A DNA stretch of 64,000 nucleotides from Nitrosomonadales bacterium (GCA_016199835.1 JACQFX010000048.1:1-64000), one strand, 5' to 3'. Shown: positions 47,942-59,298, counted from the stretch's first letter. Notes: generated from the letters alone by a model not told the origin. Numbers and translations: made by a program.

Positions 47942-49705
47942 TTAATACACCCGCGCCTTGAGCGGGAAGCTATCCACGGTCAGCGGCTTCAGGCGCACCG
48001 GCTTGTAATCCAGATGATGCCCTTCCCGTGAATACAGCGAATGCTTCAGCCACTTGTCGTCATCGCGATTCGGAAAATCTTCGCGTGCATGGGCGCCACG
48101 GCTCTCCTCGCGCGCGTGAGCGGCATGCATGGTGGCCAGCGCTACTTCGATCAGGTTGTCGAGTTCCAGTGCTTCCACGCGCGCGGTGTTGAACACACGG
48201 CTCTTGTCCTTGATGGCGGTGTGCTTCGCGCGCTCCGCCACTGCACGGATTTTCGTAACACCGTCCGCCAGCAGATCGGGGAAGCGGAACACGCCACAAT
48301 GCATCTGCATCACGCGGCGCATGTCCGCACCGACCTCGGCTACGCTCTCGCCCTTGTCCTGCGACTCCAGCCGCGCCAATCGCGCCAGCGCGCGATCCGC
48401 CGCATCGCGCGGCAATAGTTTCGGATGCGGGTGACGTTCCAGGTCTTCGATGATCTGCCGCGCGGCTTCGCGCCCGAACACCAGCAGATCGAGCAGCGAG
48501 TTGCAGCCCAGACGGTTCGCGCCATGCACCGACACGCAGGCGCACTCGCCCACCGCATAGAAACCTTGCACGATCTCCTCCGGCCCGCCGTGATAAGGTG
48601 CAACTACCTGCGCGTGGTAATTCGTGGGGATGCCGCCCATCATGTAATGCGCGGTGGGCACGATGGGAATGGGATCGTGTGCGGGATCGACATGCGCGAA
48701 TTTGATGGCGATGTCGCGGATGCCGGGCAGGCGCTGCTTGATCACGTCTTCGCCGATGTGATCAACTTTCAGCATGATGTGGTCGCCATGCGGCCCGCAG
48801 CCGCGCCCCTCCTTGATCTCGGTGGCGATGGCGCGCGACACCACGTCGCGGCTGGCAAGGTCTTTTGCGGTCGGCGCATATTTCGGCATGAAGCGCTCGC
48901 CGTCCTTGTTCACCAGATAACCGCCCTCGCCGCGCACGCCTTCGGTGATCAGCACGCCCGCACCGTATACGCCAGTGGGATGGAACTGGTAGAACTCCAT
49001 GTCCTGCAACGGGATGCCCGCGCGCGCCGCCATGCCCAGACCGTCGCCAGTATTGATGTAAGCGTTGGTGCTGGCCTGAAAGATACGTCCCGCGCCGCCC
49101 GTCGCAAACAAGGTTGCGCGCGCATGCAGCACCATCACTTCACTGGTCTCGATCTCCATCGCCACCACGCCGAGCACGTCACCGTCCTGGTCGCGGATCA
49201 AGTCCAGCGCCATCCATTCCACGAAGAAATTGGTGTTGGCCTGCACGTTCTGCTGATACAGCGTATGCAGCAGCGCATGCCCGGTGCGGTCGGCGGCGGC
49301 GCAGGCGCGTTGCACCGTGTTCTTGCCATAGTCCTGCATGTGGCCGCCGAACGGGCGCTGATATATCTTGCCGTTGTCGAGACGGTCGAACGGCATGCCG
49401 TAATGCTCGAGTTCGTACACCACCTCGGGCGCAGCGCGGCACATGAACTCGATGGCGTCCTGATCGCCCAGATAATCCGAGCCTTTCACCGTGTCGTACA
49501 TATGCCAATGCCAACTGTCCGCCGTGACGTTGCCCAGCGACGCCGCGATGCCGCCCTGCGCCGCCACCGTATGCGAGCGCGTGGGAAACACCTTGGACAG
49601 CACGGCCACCTTGAGCCCGGCTTCGGACAAGGCCAGCGCCGCGCGCATCCCTGCGCCGCCCGCGCCCACCACCACTACGTCAAAGGTTCTTTTTACGACT
49701 GCCAT
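47942..49705 (-). CDS. sdhA: Succinate dehydrogenase flavoprotein SdhA
   Basis: Catalytic subunit oxidising succinate to fumarate. 587 residues; FAD dinucleotide motif [16 protein letters not shown], covalent FAD site H45 in [10 protein letters not shown], and active-site residues in the [21 protein letters not shown] segment. 27 bases upstream of sdhB. Confidence 0.97.
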   Translation of the reverse strand: MAVVKRTFDVVVVGAGGAGMRAALALSEAGLKVAVLSKVFPTRSHTVAAQGGIAASLGNVTADSWHWHMYDTVKGSDYLGDQDAIEFMCRAAPEVVYELEHYGMPFDRLDNGKIYQRPFGGHMQDYGKNTVQRACAAADRTGHALLHTLYQQNVQANTNFFVEWMALDLIRDQDGDVLGVVAMEIETSEVMVLHARATLFATGGAGRIFQASTNAYINTGDGLGMAARAGIPLQDMEFYQFHPTGVYGAGVLITEGVRGEGGYLVNKDGERFMPKYAPTAKDLASRDVVSRAIATEIKEGRGCGPHGDHIMLKVDHIGEDVIKQRLPGIRDIAIKFAHVDPAHDPIPIVPTAHYMMGGIPTNYHAQVVAPYHGGPEEIVQGFYAVGECACVSVHGANRLGCNSLLDLLVFGREAARQIIEDLERHPHPKLLPRDAADRALARLARLESQDKGESVAEVGADMRRVMQMHCGVFRFPDLLADGVTKIRAVAERAKHTAIKDKSRVFNTARVEALELDNLIEVALATMHAAHAREESRGAHAREDFPNRDDDKWLKHSLYSREGHHLDYKPVRLKPLTVDSFPLKARVY

Positions 49706-49765
49706 TGCTATTCCCTAAAAATAAACTTCGTTGCCATTCCCGCGAAAGCGGAATTGGCGATTCTT

Positions 49766-50113
49766 TCACATGCCCCACAAAATCTGCACCGACCATATCG
49801 CATACAGGATCAACGCCAGTATCACCAGCACATGGATCAGCAGCCTGATCCCGGCGGGTTTCACGTAGTCCATCACGATGTCGCGCATGCCGACCCAGGC
49901 ATGGCTGAACAGCGCCAGCAACACCAGCAGCGTGAAAGAGCGCATCACGTCGCTGGAGAACAGCAGCGTCCAGGTGTCGTAATCGAGATCGGGATGCAGC
50001 AGCAGCCAGCCCGCCATGAACAAGGCGTATAGCGCCATCATCACCGCAGTGATGCGTTGCAGCAGCCAACTGCGCAAACCGTAATGCGCGCCGGTAACGA
50101 TGCGATCTACCAT
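49766..50113 (-). CDS. sdhD: Succinate dehydrogenase membrane anchor SdhD
   Basis: 115 residues with three TM helices; heme/quinone region contains ALFSHAWVGMRDIVMDYVKP (axial histidine and quinone-site Asp/Tyr). The start at 50113 (MVDRIVTGAHYGLRSW) overlaps the sdhC end by 7 bases. Confidence 0.93.
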   Translation of the reverse strand: MVDRIVTGAHYGLRSWLLQRITAVMMALYALFMAGWLLLHPDLDYDTWTLLFSSDVMRSFTLLVLLALFSHAWVGMRDIVMDYVKPAGIRLLIHVLVILALILYAIWSVQILWGM

Positions 50114-50481
50114 AGCCGTACTCCCAGCAATGCCGCCAGCGTCAGGCTCACGATCATTACCCAGCGGCTGCTGGCGCGCGCCTGCGCCAGGCGGATGCCG
50201 CGATCCAGGTCGATGACCAGGTAGCGCAGCCCCGCGCAGAAATGATGCAGGAAAGCCCACAGCATGAAAATAAAAAATAATTTACTGAGTGGATGCTGGA
50301 ACATCCAGCGCAGCGAGGTGAAGGTCTCGATGGAGCGCAAGCTGTATTGCAGCGTCCATAGCAACAGCGGCAAGGCCAGGAACAGCAGCAAGCCGCTGAC
50401 GCGGTGCAGAATGGAGACGAAGGCGGGCAGCGGCAACTTGATCAGGCGCAAGTCCAGATGTTTGGGGCGATTCTTGTTCAT
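50107..50481 (-). CDS. sdhC: Succinate dehydrogenase cytochrome b556 subunit SdhC
   Basis: 124 residues, three TM helices. RPKHLDLRLIKLPLPAFVSILHRVSG carries the quinone-site Ser/Arg region, and HHFCAGLRYLVID holds the heme ligand. ATG at 50481 with GGAA 7 bases upstream is preferred over the TTG at 50493. First gene of the sdh-gltA-sucAB string, divergent from mdh across about 100 bases. Confidence 0.93.
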   Translation of the reverse strand: MNKNRPKHLDLRLIKLPLPAFVSILHRVSGLLLFLALPLLLWTLQYSLRSIETFTSLRWMFQHPLSKLFFIFMLWAFLHHFCAGLRYLVIDLDRGIRLAQARASSRWVMIVSLTLAALLGVRLW

Positions 50482-50584
50482 TGTTGTTTCCAAAAATTAA
50501 CGCCGCAATCTTACACGCTTTGCGCGGCAACGGAATACTGGCACAATCTCCCTACTTACAAAATTCATAACGAGGAGCGCAACA

Positions 50585-51571
50585 ATGAAAGCCCCCATCC
50601 GTGTTACCGTCACTGGTGCCGCAGGCCAGATCGGCTACGCCGCCATATTCCGCATCGCCAACGGTGACATGCTGGGCAGCGAACAGCCGGTTATCCTGCA
50701 ATTGCTGGATCTGCCGCAGGCGCAGGAAGTGTTGCGCGGCGTGATGATGGAATTGGAGGATTGCGCTTTTCCACTGTTGCACCAGATCGTCATCACCGAC
50801 GACCCGAAAGTCGCGTTCAAGGATACCGAGATCGCCCTGCTGATCGGTGCGCGTCCGCGCAGCAAGGGTATGGAACGCAAGGACTTGATCGAAGCCAACG
50901 GCGCGATCTTTTCCGCACAGGGCAAGCTGCTCAACGAACATGCGGCGCGCCACGTCAAGGTGCTGGTGGTGGGCAACCCCGCCAACACCAATGCGCTGAT
51001 CGCGATGAAGAACGCCCCCGACCTCGACCCGCGCAACTTCACTTCCATGATGCGTCTCGACCACAACCGGGGCATCGCGCAGGTCGCGCAGACGTTATTC
51101 CAGCCCATCCACGACATCAAGAAGATGGTGGTCTGGGGCAACCACTCCGGCACGCAATATCCCGACCTCGATCATGCCGAGATACGCGGCATCCCCGTGC
51201 GCGATCTGCTGCCGGATCAGGACTGGGTAGAGAACGTATTCATCCCCACCGTGCAGAAGCGCGGCGCGGCGGTGATAGAAGCACGCGGCTTGTCCAGCGC
51301 GGCGAGCGCAGCCAATGCGGCTGTCGCACATATCCATGACTGGGTGCTGGGCTCGCACCACAACAACTGGGTGAGCATGGGCGTGCCGTCCGACGGCAGC
51401 TACGGCATACCCGAAGGCATCATCTACGGCTTCCCGGTGCGCTGCAAACAAGGCCAGTACCACATCGTGCAGGATCTCACGATCAGTGCGCTCGGACATG
51501 GACACATGCAGGACAGCTATCGTGAACTGCTGGAAGAACGCGAACACGTCAAACATTTGCTGCACCCCTGA
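50585..51571 (+). CDS. mdh: Malate dehydrogenase (NAD)
   Basis: Oxidises malate to oxaloacetate. 328 residues; NAD motif [11 protein letters not shown], substrate-binding RPRSKGMER loop, catalytic Asp in [10 protein letters not shown] and catalytic His in [13 protein letters not shown]. Belongs to the long-form group with a Trp-containing C-terminal half, common in betaproteobacteria. GAGGAG ribosome-binding site. Divergent from sdhC. Confidence 0.96.
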   Translation: MKAPIRVTVTGAAGQIGYAAIFRIANGDMLGSEQPVILQLLDLPQAQEVLRGVMMELEDCAFPLLHQIVITDDPKVAFKDTEIALLIGARPRSKGMERKDLIEANGAIFSAQGKLLNEHAARHVKVLVVGNPANTNALIAMKNAPDLDPRNFTSMMRLDHNRGIAQVAQTLFQPIHDIKKMVVWGNHSGTQYPDLDHAEIRGIPVRDLLPDQDWVENVFIPTVQKRGAAVIEARGLSSAASAANAAVAHIHDWVLGSHHNNWVSMGVPSDGSYGIPEGIIYGFPVRCKQGQYHIVQDLTISALGHGHMQDSYRELLEEREHVKHLLHP

Positions 51572-51574
51572 AAA

Positions 51575-51635
51575 CCGCAGGATGAGCACAGGCCGCCGGG
51601 CCGGAACGCTACGACGGACTTCGCTCACCCTGCGG
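51575..51635. repeat. Long imperfect palindrome after mdh
   Basis: Arms CCGCAGGATGAGC (51575-51587) and GCTCACCCTGCGG (51623-51635), with a GC-rich interior. It starts 3 bases after the mdh stop and probably serves as its terminator. It has the look of a dispersed intergenic repeat. Confidence 0.6.
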
Positions 51636-51669
51636 CGCCAGAGCTGACATAACAAGCACAGGAGGCGTT

Positions 51670-54615
51670 ATGCAGAATCAGGCAGAAAAGAGAATCACCA
51701 CCTTTATCGCGGCAGGGTACGCACTCGTCATCGCGCTGGTGATCGCGCTCGCGCTGCTGGCGATCTCGGGCATGCATGCCCTGCACTCGGCGACCCGGAA
51801 TCTTTACGAGCACCCATTCAAGGTCAACACAGCCGCACTCGAAGCGACAAGCAAAATCACGTTGATACGTGACGATATGCTGCTGATAGGCTTGTCCGAT
51901 GACCCGGAACAGATCGGAAAACTCTCCTCGGAAATCCTCCCTCTGGATGACGGCATCAGAGCACAGATGGCAATCATCAAGGAGAGCTTTCTCGGCGACA
52001 TGCAACGGGTAGTGGAGAGCGAAAACCTGCTGAATGCATGGCAGGAACTGAGAAGCCGGGAAATTGATCTGGCCATGCACGCTCAGCACAACGAGGCCAT
52101 ACGTATCATGGAGGGCCCCGGTGCCGAGTTATTCTCCCGACTGAATAATGACCTGGGGTATATCACCGACTTCAGCCGTCAACGGGCAAACATTTTCGTT
52201 GCCGAATCGGAACATGATTCAGCAGCCCTAATCAGGCAGACATGGTGGTTTCTTGCGGCCCTGATCACGACGATCAGCCTTGCCAGTTGGGCTGTGGTGC
52301 GTCGTGTTTTATGGTCGGTACGCAGCGGCGAGCAATTTGAAAGAAAACTGCAGGAGATCGAACATCAGGCCCGGAGCGCCGCCTACGCGCGCAGTCTGAT
52401 CGAGGCCAGTCTGGATCCGCTGGTGACCATCAGTCCGGACGGCAAAATCACCGACGTCAATCAGGCGACCGAAACCGCCACAGGAAAACATCGTTCTGAA
52501 CTGATAGGAACGGACTTCTCCGACTACTTCACCGAACCGGACAAGGCGCGCGCCGGGTATAGACAGGTATTCTCCCGTGGCTACGTCACCGATTACCCAC
52601 TGGCCATACGCCATCAGGATGGGCACATCATGGATGTGCTCTATAACGCCAGCATCTATCACAACGAAACAGGCGCGGTATCCGGTGTGTTCGCCGCCGC
52701 GCGCGACGTGACTGAATTAAAACAGTCCTCGCAGTATGCGCGCAGCCTGATCGAAGCCAGCCTGGATCCGCTGGTGACCATCAGCCAGGACGGCAAGATC
52801 ACCGACGTCAACGAAGCGACGATCAAGGTGACCGGGAAACACCGCGAAGAACTGATCGGCACAGACTTTTCCGATTACTTCACCGAGCCGGACTTGGCAC
52901 GCGTCGGCTATCAGGAAGTCTTTGCAAAGGGTTCAGTCACCGACTATCCACTCACCATCCGGCACCGTAACGGACATCTTACCGATGTGCTGTACAACGC
53001 TTCCCTCTATCGGGATGTGCATGGCGACACGCTGGGCGTATTCGCCGCCGCGCGCGATGTAACTGAACGAAACAAGGCGGAACGGAAAGTAGCACTACTG
53101 AACTTGCAGAACAGGCTGATCCTGGATTCTGCGGGAGAAGGCATTTATGGGATGGACATGAACGGGCGATGCACCTTCGTCAACCCGGCCGCGTCGAAAT
53201 TGCTTGGTTTCGCGGTTGAAGAACTCATTGGTCAGAGCAGCCATTCTTCGTTCCATCACACCAAGCAGGATGGCAGCCCTTACTTGCTGGCTGAATGTCC
53301 GACTCAGATCGCGCGAGAACAAGGCAGGATTTATCGTGGCAGCGACCTGTTCTGGCGCAAGGATGGCAGCAGCTTTCCGGTGGAACTCATCAGCACGCCT
53401 ATCTTTGAGGCCGGGAAGATCACCGGGGCTGTGGTGGCGTTCAGCGACATCACCGAACGCAAGCGGGCCGAGAATGCAATAAAGGAAAAAGAAGAGCGTC
53501 TCACCTTGGCCACCGTCAAAAATGGCGTGGGCGTATGGGACTGGAATCTGGTCACTCAGGAGATGATCTGGGATGACTCGATGTATATGCTCTACCATAT
53601 CCGCCGCGAAGATTTCATCGGCACCGAAGAGGCATGGCGTGCATCCCTGCATCCGGATGACCTTACGCGTGGTGACCAGGAAGTGGCGGATGCGATCGCG
53701 GACAAAAAACCTTTCGAGACAGAGTTCCGCGTGATCTGGCCGAGCGGCGAGATTCGCTACATCAAGGCCGTGGCAAAAGTGTTCCGTGATGAACAGGGAA
53801 AGCCACTACGCATGCTGGGCATCAACATGGATGTCACCGAGCGCAGCAAGGCCGAGGAGGAGGTCAGGAAACTCAACCGCGACCTGGAGCAGCGCGTAGT
53901 CGAGCGCACGGCACAACTTGAAACCGCCAACAAGGAACTGGAGGCTTTCTCCTACTCGGTGTCGCATGACCTGCGCACGCCCCTGCGCGCCATCGACGGA
54001 TTTTCGCGCATCGTCCTGGACGAGTATCAGAACAAGCTCGATGATGAAGGCAAGCGGCTGCTCAACGTGGTGCGGGACAACACCAACCGCATGAGCCAGC
54101 TCATCGACGACATCCTGAAATTCTCCCGTACCGGGCGGGTGGAAATAAGTTATGCCGAAATCGATATGGAGAAGATGGCACACGAAGTCTTCGAAGAACT
54201 CCAGCCTGCCATTGCCGGAGAGCCACCGCAGCTGGAAATCGAACACATTCCCCCGATCAGGGGCGACCAGGCTCTGCTGCATCAGGTGTTCATCAACTTG
54301 CTATCCAACGCTATCAAGTTCAGCCGAAACAGCACCCCGGCAAAGATAAAAGTGGGCGGCGCTATCGAAGGTGGCGAAGCCGTATATTATGTGCAGGACA
54401 ATGGTGCCGGTTTCGATATGCGTTACCTTGACAAACTATTCGGCGTATTCCAGCGATTGCATAGCGTAGGCGAATTCGAGGGCACCGGCATCGGACTGGC
54501 CATCGTCAAGCGTATCATCACTCGCCACGATGGGCGCGTCTGGGCCGAAGGCAAGATCGGTGAAGGTGCCACGATTTACTTTGCGTTGCCAACCAAGGAG
54601 AAAAGGCATGAATGA
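51670..54615 (+). CDS. Membrane PAS-rich sensor histidine kinase
   Basis: 981 residues. TM1 at about 11-33, periplasmic four-helix-like sensor (about 35-190), TM2 at about 192-214, then four PAS domains: PAS1 (about 239-352) and PAS2 (about 356-470) are near-duplicates, PAS3 is about 480-600 and PAS4 about 605-735. A coiled linker leads to HisKA with phosphoacceptor H766 ([12 protein letters not shown]) and HATPase ([32 protein letters not shown]). The [15 protein letters not shown] style matches cyanobacterial/bacteriophytochrome-like kinases that signal to Rcp1-like regulators, as found next door. The signal is unknown. Overlaps the regulator gene by 8 bases. Confidence 0.92.
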   Translation: MQNQAEKRITTFIAAGYALVIALVIALALLAISGMHALHSATRNLYEHPFKVNTAALEATSKITLIRDDMLLIGLSDDPEQIGKLSSEILPLDDGIRAQMAIIKESFLGDMQRVVESENLLNAWQELRSREIDLAMHAQHNEAIRIMEGPGAELFSRLNNDLGYITDFSRQRANIFVAESEHDSAALIRQTWWFLAALITTISLASWAVVRRVLWSVRSGEQFERKLQEIEHQARSAAYARSLIEASLDPLVTISPDGKITDVNQATETATGKHRSELIGTDFSDYFTEPDKARAGYRQVFSRGYVTDYPLAIRHQDGHIMDVLYNASIYHNETGAVSGVFAAARDVTELKQSSQYARSLIEASLDPLVTISQDGKITDVNEATIKVTGKHREELIGTDFSDYFTEPDLARVGYQEVFAKGSVTDYPLTIRHRNGHLTDVLYNASLYRDVHGDTLGVFAAARDVTERNKAERKVALLNLQNRLILDSAGEGIYGMDMNGRCTFVNPAASKLLGFAVEELIGQSSHSSFHHTKQDGSPYLLAECPTQIAREQGRIYRGSDLFWRKDGSSFPVELISTPIFEAGKITGAVVAFSDITERKRAENAIKEKEERLTLATVKNGVGVWDWNLVTQEMIWDDSMYMLYHIRREDFIGTEEAWRASLHPDDLTRGDQEVADAIADKKPFETEFRVIWPSGEIRYIKAVAKVFRDEQGKPLRMLGINMDVTERSKAEEEVRKLNRDLEQRVVERTAQLETANKELEAFSYSVSHDLRTPLRAIDGFSRIVLDEYQNKLDDEGKRLLNVVRDNTNRMSQLIDDILKFSRTGRVEISYAEIDMEKMAHEVFEELQPAIAGEPPQLEIEHIPPIRGDQALLHQVFINLLSNAIKFSRNSTPAKIKVGGAIEGGEAVYYVQDNGAGFDMRYLDKLFGVFQRLHSVGEFEGTGIGLAIVKRIITRHDGRVWAEGKIGEGATIYFALPTKEKRHE
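52384..53085 (+). repeat. Tandem duplication of a 351-base PAS module
   Basis: Two adjacent 351-base units (52384-52734 and 52735-53085), each 117 codons, are very similar in DNA as well as protein: both read [28 protein letters not shown] and [11 protein letters not shown]. The conserved nucleotides at many third positions point to a recent in-gene duplication. Confidence 0.85.
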
Positions 54616-55054
54616 CGCAGTGAAGGAAGTGGAAATATTGCTGGTGGAAGACAACCCCTCCGATGCCGAACTGTGCATCCGGGCGCTGAAACAGAGCAAG
54701 CTTGCCAACAAGCTGGTGTGGGTAAAGGATGGCGCGGAGGCACTGGATTTCATCTTTGCCACAGGCGCATATACCGGACGTACGGGAATGCACGTTCCCA
54801 AGGTCATCCTGCTGGATCTGCACCTGCCCAAGGTAAATGGCATGGAGGTATTGCGTCGCGTCAAGAGCGATGAACGCACGCGTACCATTCCCATCGTGGT
54901 GCTGACTTCTTCCAAGGAGGATCGCGACGTGGCAGAAAGCTATCAGCTTGGCGTCAACAGCTATATCAGCAAACCGGTGGAATTTGATGCGTTCGCCAGG
55001 ACCGTGTCCGAATTGGGACTGTACTGGCTACTGGTCAATCGCCCTCCCGTTTAA
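54608..55054 (+). CDS. Single-domain response regulator (Rcp1-like)
   Basis: 148-residue stand-alone receiver with no output domain. Acidic pair in LLVEDNPSD, phosphoacceptor D70 in [10 protein letters not shown], switch Thr/Ser in VVLTSSKE and conserved Lys in SYISKPVEF. The ATG lies inside the kinase 3' end, so the two are translationally coupled. It probably accepts phosphate from the upstream kinase and relays it or competes for it. Confidence 0.92.
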   Translation: MNDAVKEVEILLVEDNPSDAELCIRALKQSKLANKLVWVKDGAEALDFIFATGAYTGRTGMHVPKVILLDLHLPKVNGMEVLRRVKSDERTRTIPIVVLTSSKEDRDVAESYQLGVNSYISKPVEFDAFARTVSELGLYWLLVNRPPV

Positions 55055-55066
55055 AGTGAGCCGCCC

Positions 55067-56440
55067 GTGACCGAGCTGCGACTATTGCTGCTGGAAGACA
55101 ACCCCAACGATGCGGAGCTGCTGGAATACAAGCTGCGCACCGCCGGATTGTCGTTTGTCGCGCAGCGTGTCGATACCGAACCCGCCTTCAAGCAGGCGCT
55201 GGCCGACTTCAAACCTGACCTCATCCTATCCGACTACAACTTGCCGACCTATAGCGGCAGCGCCGCGCTCGGATACATACAGCAGAACTATCCCGATCTT
55301 CCCATCATCATGGTCACGGGCGCCATCGGCGAAGAAAAGGCCATCGAATTATTGCAGGCTGGAGCCAAGGATTACCTCCTGAAAGATCGGTTGACGCGAC
55401 TCCCCGCCGCCATCCAGCGCGTGCTTCGCGAGCGGGAAGAGATCATGGCACGACGAGAATCCGATAAGAGGTTGCGCGAAGCCGAAAACAAATTCCACAC
55501 CTTATTCGAGACAGCAAATGATGGGATCCTGCTTCAGGATGCGACCTGTTTCGTGGACTGCAATCAGCAAGCGGCGTGCATGTATGGGGTAGCCAAAGAA
55601 AAAATCATCGGCCACTCCCCCGTCGAATTTTCTCCTGAACGACAAGCTGACGGAAAACTATCCGCCGACGTGTCGACTGAAAAAATTCAGGCTGCCATGG
55701 CAGGCGTATCGCAGCATTTTGAATGGCGCGCGCTGCGTGCCGATGGCCAGCCGTTCGATGTCGACATCAGCCTGAACCGGATCGAATTCGGCGGTGCCGT
55801 CTATCTGCAAACCATCATGCGCGACATCACCGAACGCAAGCTGGCCGAAGAACAGATTCGCAACTTTGCCTTCTATGACTCCTTGACCCAGCTCCCCAAC
55901 CGTCGCCTGCTGAACGACCGCTTGCAACAAACGATGCTGGTCAGTAAGCGCAACAACCATTACGGCGCGTTGATGTTTCTGGATCTGGACAACTTCAAAC
56001 CGCTCAATGACGCGCACGGGCATGACGCAGGCGATCTGCTGTTGATCGAAGTGGCGCGGCGCATCACTTCATGTGTGCGCGAAGTGGATACTGTCGCCCG
56101 TTTCGGCGGCGACGAGTTTGTGGTCATGCTCAGCGATCTGCATATCGACAAAACAGCATCACTGACGAAAACCAGCACCATCGCCGAGAAGATACGCAGC
56201 AGCCTGTCAGAGCCTTATGTATTGACGCTCCAGAAAGACAATGAAGAAAAAACAGTCGTTCATCGTTGCACTTCGAGTATCGGTGTCGCGCTGTTCATCA
56301 ACCACGAAGCCAGCCCGGAGGAACTCATCAAGCGGGCAGATAGGGCGATGTATCAGGCCAAGAATGGCGGACGCAATGCGATCCACTTCTTCGATTCAGC
56401 GACGGGGACATCACAAGCGACACGGCGGGCCCATGGCTGA
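55067..56440 (+). CDS. REC-PAS-GGDEF response regulator (diguanylate cyclase)
   Basis: 457 residues: receiver (1-125; phosphoacceptor D56 in LILSDYNLPT), PAS (about 145-265) and GGDEF (residues 347-351, with RxxD inhibitory site REVD upstream), so it is a predicted active c-di-GMP synthase under phosphorylation control. GTG start at 55067, 12 bases after the regulator stop. Its end overlaps the HD-GYP gene by 8 bases. Confidence 0.93.
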   Translation: MTELRLLLLEDNPNDAELLEYKLRTAGLSFVAQRVDTEPAFKQALADFKPDLILSDYNLPTYSGSAALGYIQQNYPDLPIIMVTGAIGEEKAIELLQAGAKDYLLKDRLTRLPAAIQRVLREREEIMARRESDKRLREAENKFHTLFETANDGILLQDATCFVDCNQQAACMYGVAKEKIIGHSPVEFSPERQADGKLSADVSTEKIQAAMAGVSQHFEWRALRADGQPFDVDISLNRIEFGGAVYLQTIMRDITERKLAEEQIRNFAFYDSLTQLPNRRLLNDRLQQTMLVSKRNNHYGALMFLDLDNFKPLNDAHGHDAGDLLLIEVARRITSCVREVDTVARFGGDEFVVMLSDLHIDKTASLTKTSTIAEKIRSSLSEPYVLTLQKDNEEKTVVHRCTSSIGVALFINHEASPEELIKRADRAMYQAKNGGRNAIHFFDSATGTSQATRRAHG

Positions 56441-58370
56441 TCCTTTGCGCATCCTCATGCTGGAGGACACGGCCAGCGATGCAGAACTCATCGAGCATGA
56501 GTTGCGCAAGGCAGGCATCGCTTTTACCGCAAAACGTGTGGAAAGGCGGGAAACATTCATCCGGGCACTTGAGGAATTCCATCCGGACATCATCCTCTCC
56601 GACTTCCATCTGCCCGATTTCGATGGCATGAGCGCGCTGCAAATGGTGCAGCGCGACTATCCGGAAGTGCCGATGCTCATAGTTACCGGTGCGCTTCCCG
56701 ACATCGAGGCAGTAGAATTGATCCATGCGGGCGCCAAGGATTATGTGCTGAAAGACCGGCTGGCACGGCTGGCGCCTGCCGTGCAACGGGCACTATCGGT
56801 GGAACAAAGTGTACGCGCACAAAAAGCGGCGGAGCAGGCGTTGCGCGAAAGCGAAGAACTGTTCCACAGCATCAGCTCCTCCGCGCAGGATGCCATCATC
56901 ACGATAGATAACGATGAATGCATATCCTTCTGGAACCCGGCAGCAGAAAAAATTTTTGGTTACTCGGCGGCAGAAGTGCTCGGCAAGGCGCTGCACCCCT
57001 TGCTGGCGCCGCCAGCTTTCCAAGGCAAATCCCGGCAGGGCTTTGCCCATTTCCGGGAATTCGGCACCGGCCCGGTGATCGGCAAGACGCTGGAACTCCT
57101 GGCGCTACGACGCAACGGCTCCGAGTTTCCGATCGAGCTATCGCTCTCCGCATTGAAACTCCATGGCCACTGGCACGGTCTGGGCATCGTGCGCGACATC
57201 ACCGAACGCAAACAGACAGAAGATTCGTTGCGCCGACTCAACCGTACACTCAGGACGCTCAGTGCCGGAAACCATGCGCTGGTGCATGGCGACAACGAGA
57301 AAACATTATTGGAGGCCATGTGCCACGCCGTTATCGAAGGCGGCTATGTGATGGCCTGGGTCGGCTACGCCATGCAGGACAAAGATAAAAGCATCATGCC
57401 GATGGCTATAGCCGGCAAGGGCAGCGGCTATGTCGATGCGCTGCATATAACCTGGGATGACCAGCCGCTCGGACGCGGACCGACAGGGATTGCAGTGCGC
57501 ACCGGCCTGACGCAGATCGCCAATGACATCCAGCACGATGCGCGCATGAGCCCCTGGTGCGATGCAGCGGAAAAATATGGCTATGCTTCGAACATAGCCC
57601 TGCCTTTAAAGGAAGGCGGCGCCATCCTCGGAGCATTGACGATCTATGCGGCGGAACCGGATGCTTTCGGCCCCGACCAGGTAGCGCTGCTGGAAGAGAT
57701 GGCAAGCGATCTGGCGTTCGGCATCGTGAGCCTGCGCACCCGCAGCGAACGCGATGCAGCGATCAGGGAAAGCCAGCGTTATGCAGAGCGGCTGCGCGCC
57801 GGCATGGAAGATACCTTGCTGGCGATCTCCGCCACGGTGGAGATGCGCGACCCCTATACCGCCGGCCACCAGCGCCGCGTGGCGCATCTGGCAGTAGCCA
57901 TCGCGCGCGCGATGGGGCTGCCTGAGGAACAAGTCCACGGCATCTTCCTGTCCGCCATCGTGCATGATCTGGGCAAGATCCATGTCCCGGCGGAAATACT
58001 GAGCAAGCCCGGACGCCTGAACGACATAGAATACAGCCTGATCAAGATGCATCCGCAGAACGGCTACGATATCCTGAAAGGAATCAGCTTCCCGTGGCCC
58101 ATTGCACAATCCGTATTGCAGCATCATGAGCGGCTCGACGGATCGGGCTATCCGCAAGGATTAAAAGGCGATGCCATCCTGATCGAAGCGCGCATCCTTG
58201 CCGTGGCTGACATAGTGGAGGCGATGTCCTCGCACCGCCCTTACCGCCCCGGACTGGGAATGGATGCCGCGCTGGAAGAGATCGCCAAGGGACGCGATGT
58301 ACAGTATGCCCCCGACGTGGTGGATGCCTGTATCAGGCTGTTCAAGGAAAATAACTACCTGCTGCCATAG
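56433..58370 (+). CDS. REC-PAS-GAF-HD-GYP response regulator (c-di-GMP phosphodiesterase)
   Basis: 645 residues: receiver (1-125; D57 in IILSDFHLPD), PAS (about 140-265), GAF (about 285-435) and HD-GYP (about 455-640) with H511-D512 in IVHDLGKIHVP, HHERLDGSGYP (GYP at 572-574) and the downstream metal-binding residues. Predicted to hydrolyse c-di-GMP. It is the antagonist of the adjacent GGDEF protein in the same operon. The ATG at 56433 overlaps the previous stop. Confidence 0.93.
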   Translation: MADPLRILMLEDTASDAELIEHELRKAGIAFTAKRVERRETFIRALEEFHPDIILSDFHLPDFDGMSALQMVQRDYPEVPMLIVTGALPDIEAVELIHAGAKDYVLKDRLARLAPAVQRALSVEQSVRAQKAAEQALRESEELFHSISSSAQDAIITIDNDECISFWNPAAEKIFGYSAAEVLGKALHPLLAPPAFQGKSRQGFAHFREFGTGPVIGKTLELLALRRNGSEFPIELSLSALKLHGHWHGLGIVRDITERKQTEDSLRRLNRTLRTLSAGNHALVHGDNEKTLLEAMCHAVIEGGYVMAWVGYAMQDKDKSIMPMAIAGKGSGYVDALHITWDDQPLGRGPTGIAVRTGLTQIANDIQHDARMSPWCDAAEKYGYASNIALPLKEGGAILGALTIYAAEPDAFGPDQVALLEEMASDLAFGIVSLRTRSERDAAIRESQRYAERLRAGMEDTLLAISATVEMRDPYTAGHQRRVAHLAVAIARAMGLPEEQVHGIFLSAIVHDLGKIHVPAEILSKPGRLNDIEYSLIKMHPQNGYDILKGISFPWPIAQSVLQHHERLDGSGYPQGLKGDAILIEARILAVADIVEAMSSHRPYRPGLGMDAALEEIAKGRDVQYAPDVVDACIRLFKENNYLLP

Positions 58371-58398
58371 AGCTCGAAGTCTGGACAGCTCCAACCGC

Positions 58399-59298
58399 TC
58401 AATGCAGGCTCGAACTCCCGCTCAAGGGTATCTCGGCGGCGAATACCAGTTCGGCATCCACCTTGTCGAACGCATAGTAATGGTTGCAGAACTCGCAGTG
58501 TACTTCCACCACGCCCTGCTCCTCCAGCACCGCATGCACCTCGTCCAGCCCTATCATCTTGAGCATGCGCACTACTTTCTCGCGCGAACAGGAGCAGTTG
58601 AAAACCACTCGCTGCGCATCGAACAGGCGCACGTCTTCCTCGTGGAATAGCCGCCGGATCAGCACTTCCGCAGGCAAGCCAAGCAACTCCTCGCGCTGCA
58701 AGGTGTCGGCCAGCATTCCCGCACGCAGCCACATATCCGCGTCTTCATCCTGCGTCTCGATGGCTGATCCGCCTTCCTGCGGCAGCTTCTGCAACAACAG
58801 CCCCGCCGCACCCTGCGCATCCGCCGCCAGCCACAGCCGCGTGTCCAGTTGCTCCGAGCGCTGCATGTAATTCTGCAACACCTCCGCCACGCTATCGCCG
58901 TCCAGCGCCACGATGCCCTGATAAGTCTGCCCGCCGTCGCGCGGATCGAGCGTAATGACAAAACGCCCGTCGCCCACCATCTGCGCGAAACCACCCTGCG
59001 GCAACTCGCCCTGCCACTTGGCGGTAGCGCGCACGTTCAGCTCGCCGTCGCACTCCACCACCAGCAGCGACACCGGCCCCCTGCCCTGTATCTGCAAAAT
59101 CAGCGAGCCTTGCAGCTTCAACGTGGCCGCCAGCAACACCGCCGCCGCCATGAGTTCACCCATCACATCGCGCAATGGCGCAGGATAGTCATGCCGCTCC
59201 AGCACTGCGCGCCAGGCGGAATCAAGATGCACCAGCTCGCCGCGCACATGGGATTGGTCGAACAGGAAACGTTGCAGGGAATCGGGATGGGGTTTCAT
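58399..59298 (-). CDS. hslO: Redox-regulated chaperone Hsp33
   Basis: 299-residue holdase activated by oxidative unfolding. The C-terminal zinc switch has CSC and CEFC motifs (FNCSCSREK, VHCEFCNHYY). N-terminal region includes FLFDQSHVRGELVHL. ATG at 59298 (MKPHPDSLQRF) chosen; a 16-residue longer frame is not family-like. Convergent with the HD-GYP gene and divergent from slyX. Confidence 0.95.
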   Translation of the reverse strand: MKPHPDSLQRFLFDQSHVRGELVHLDSAWRAVLERHDYPAPLRDVMGELMAAAVLLAATLKLQGSLILQIQGRGPVSLLVVECDGELNVRATAKWQGELPQGGFAQMVGDGRFVITLDPRDGGQTYQGIVALDGDSVAEVLQNYMQRSEQLDTRLWLAADAQGAAGLLLQKLPQEGGSAIETQDEDADMWLRAGMLADTLQREELLGLPAEVLIRRLFHEEDVRLFDAQRVVFNCSCSREKVVRMLKMIGLDEVHAVLEEQGVVEVHCEFCNHYYAFDKVDAELVFAAEIPLSGSSSLH

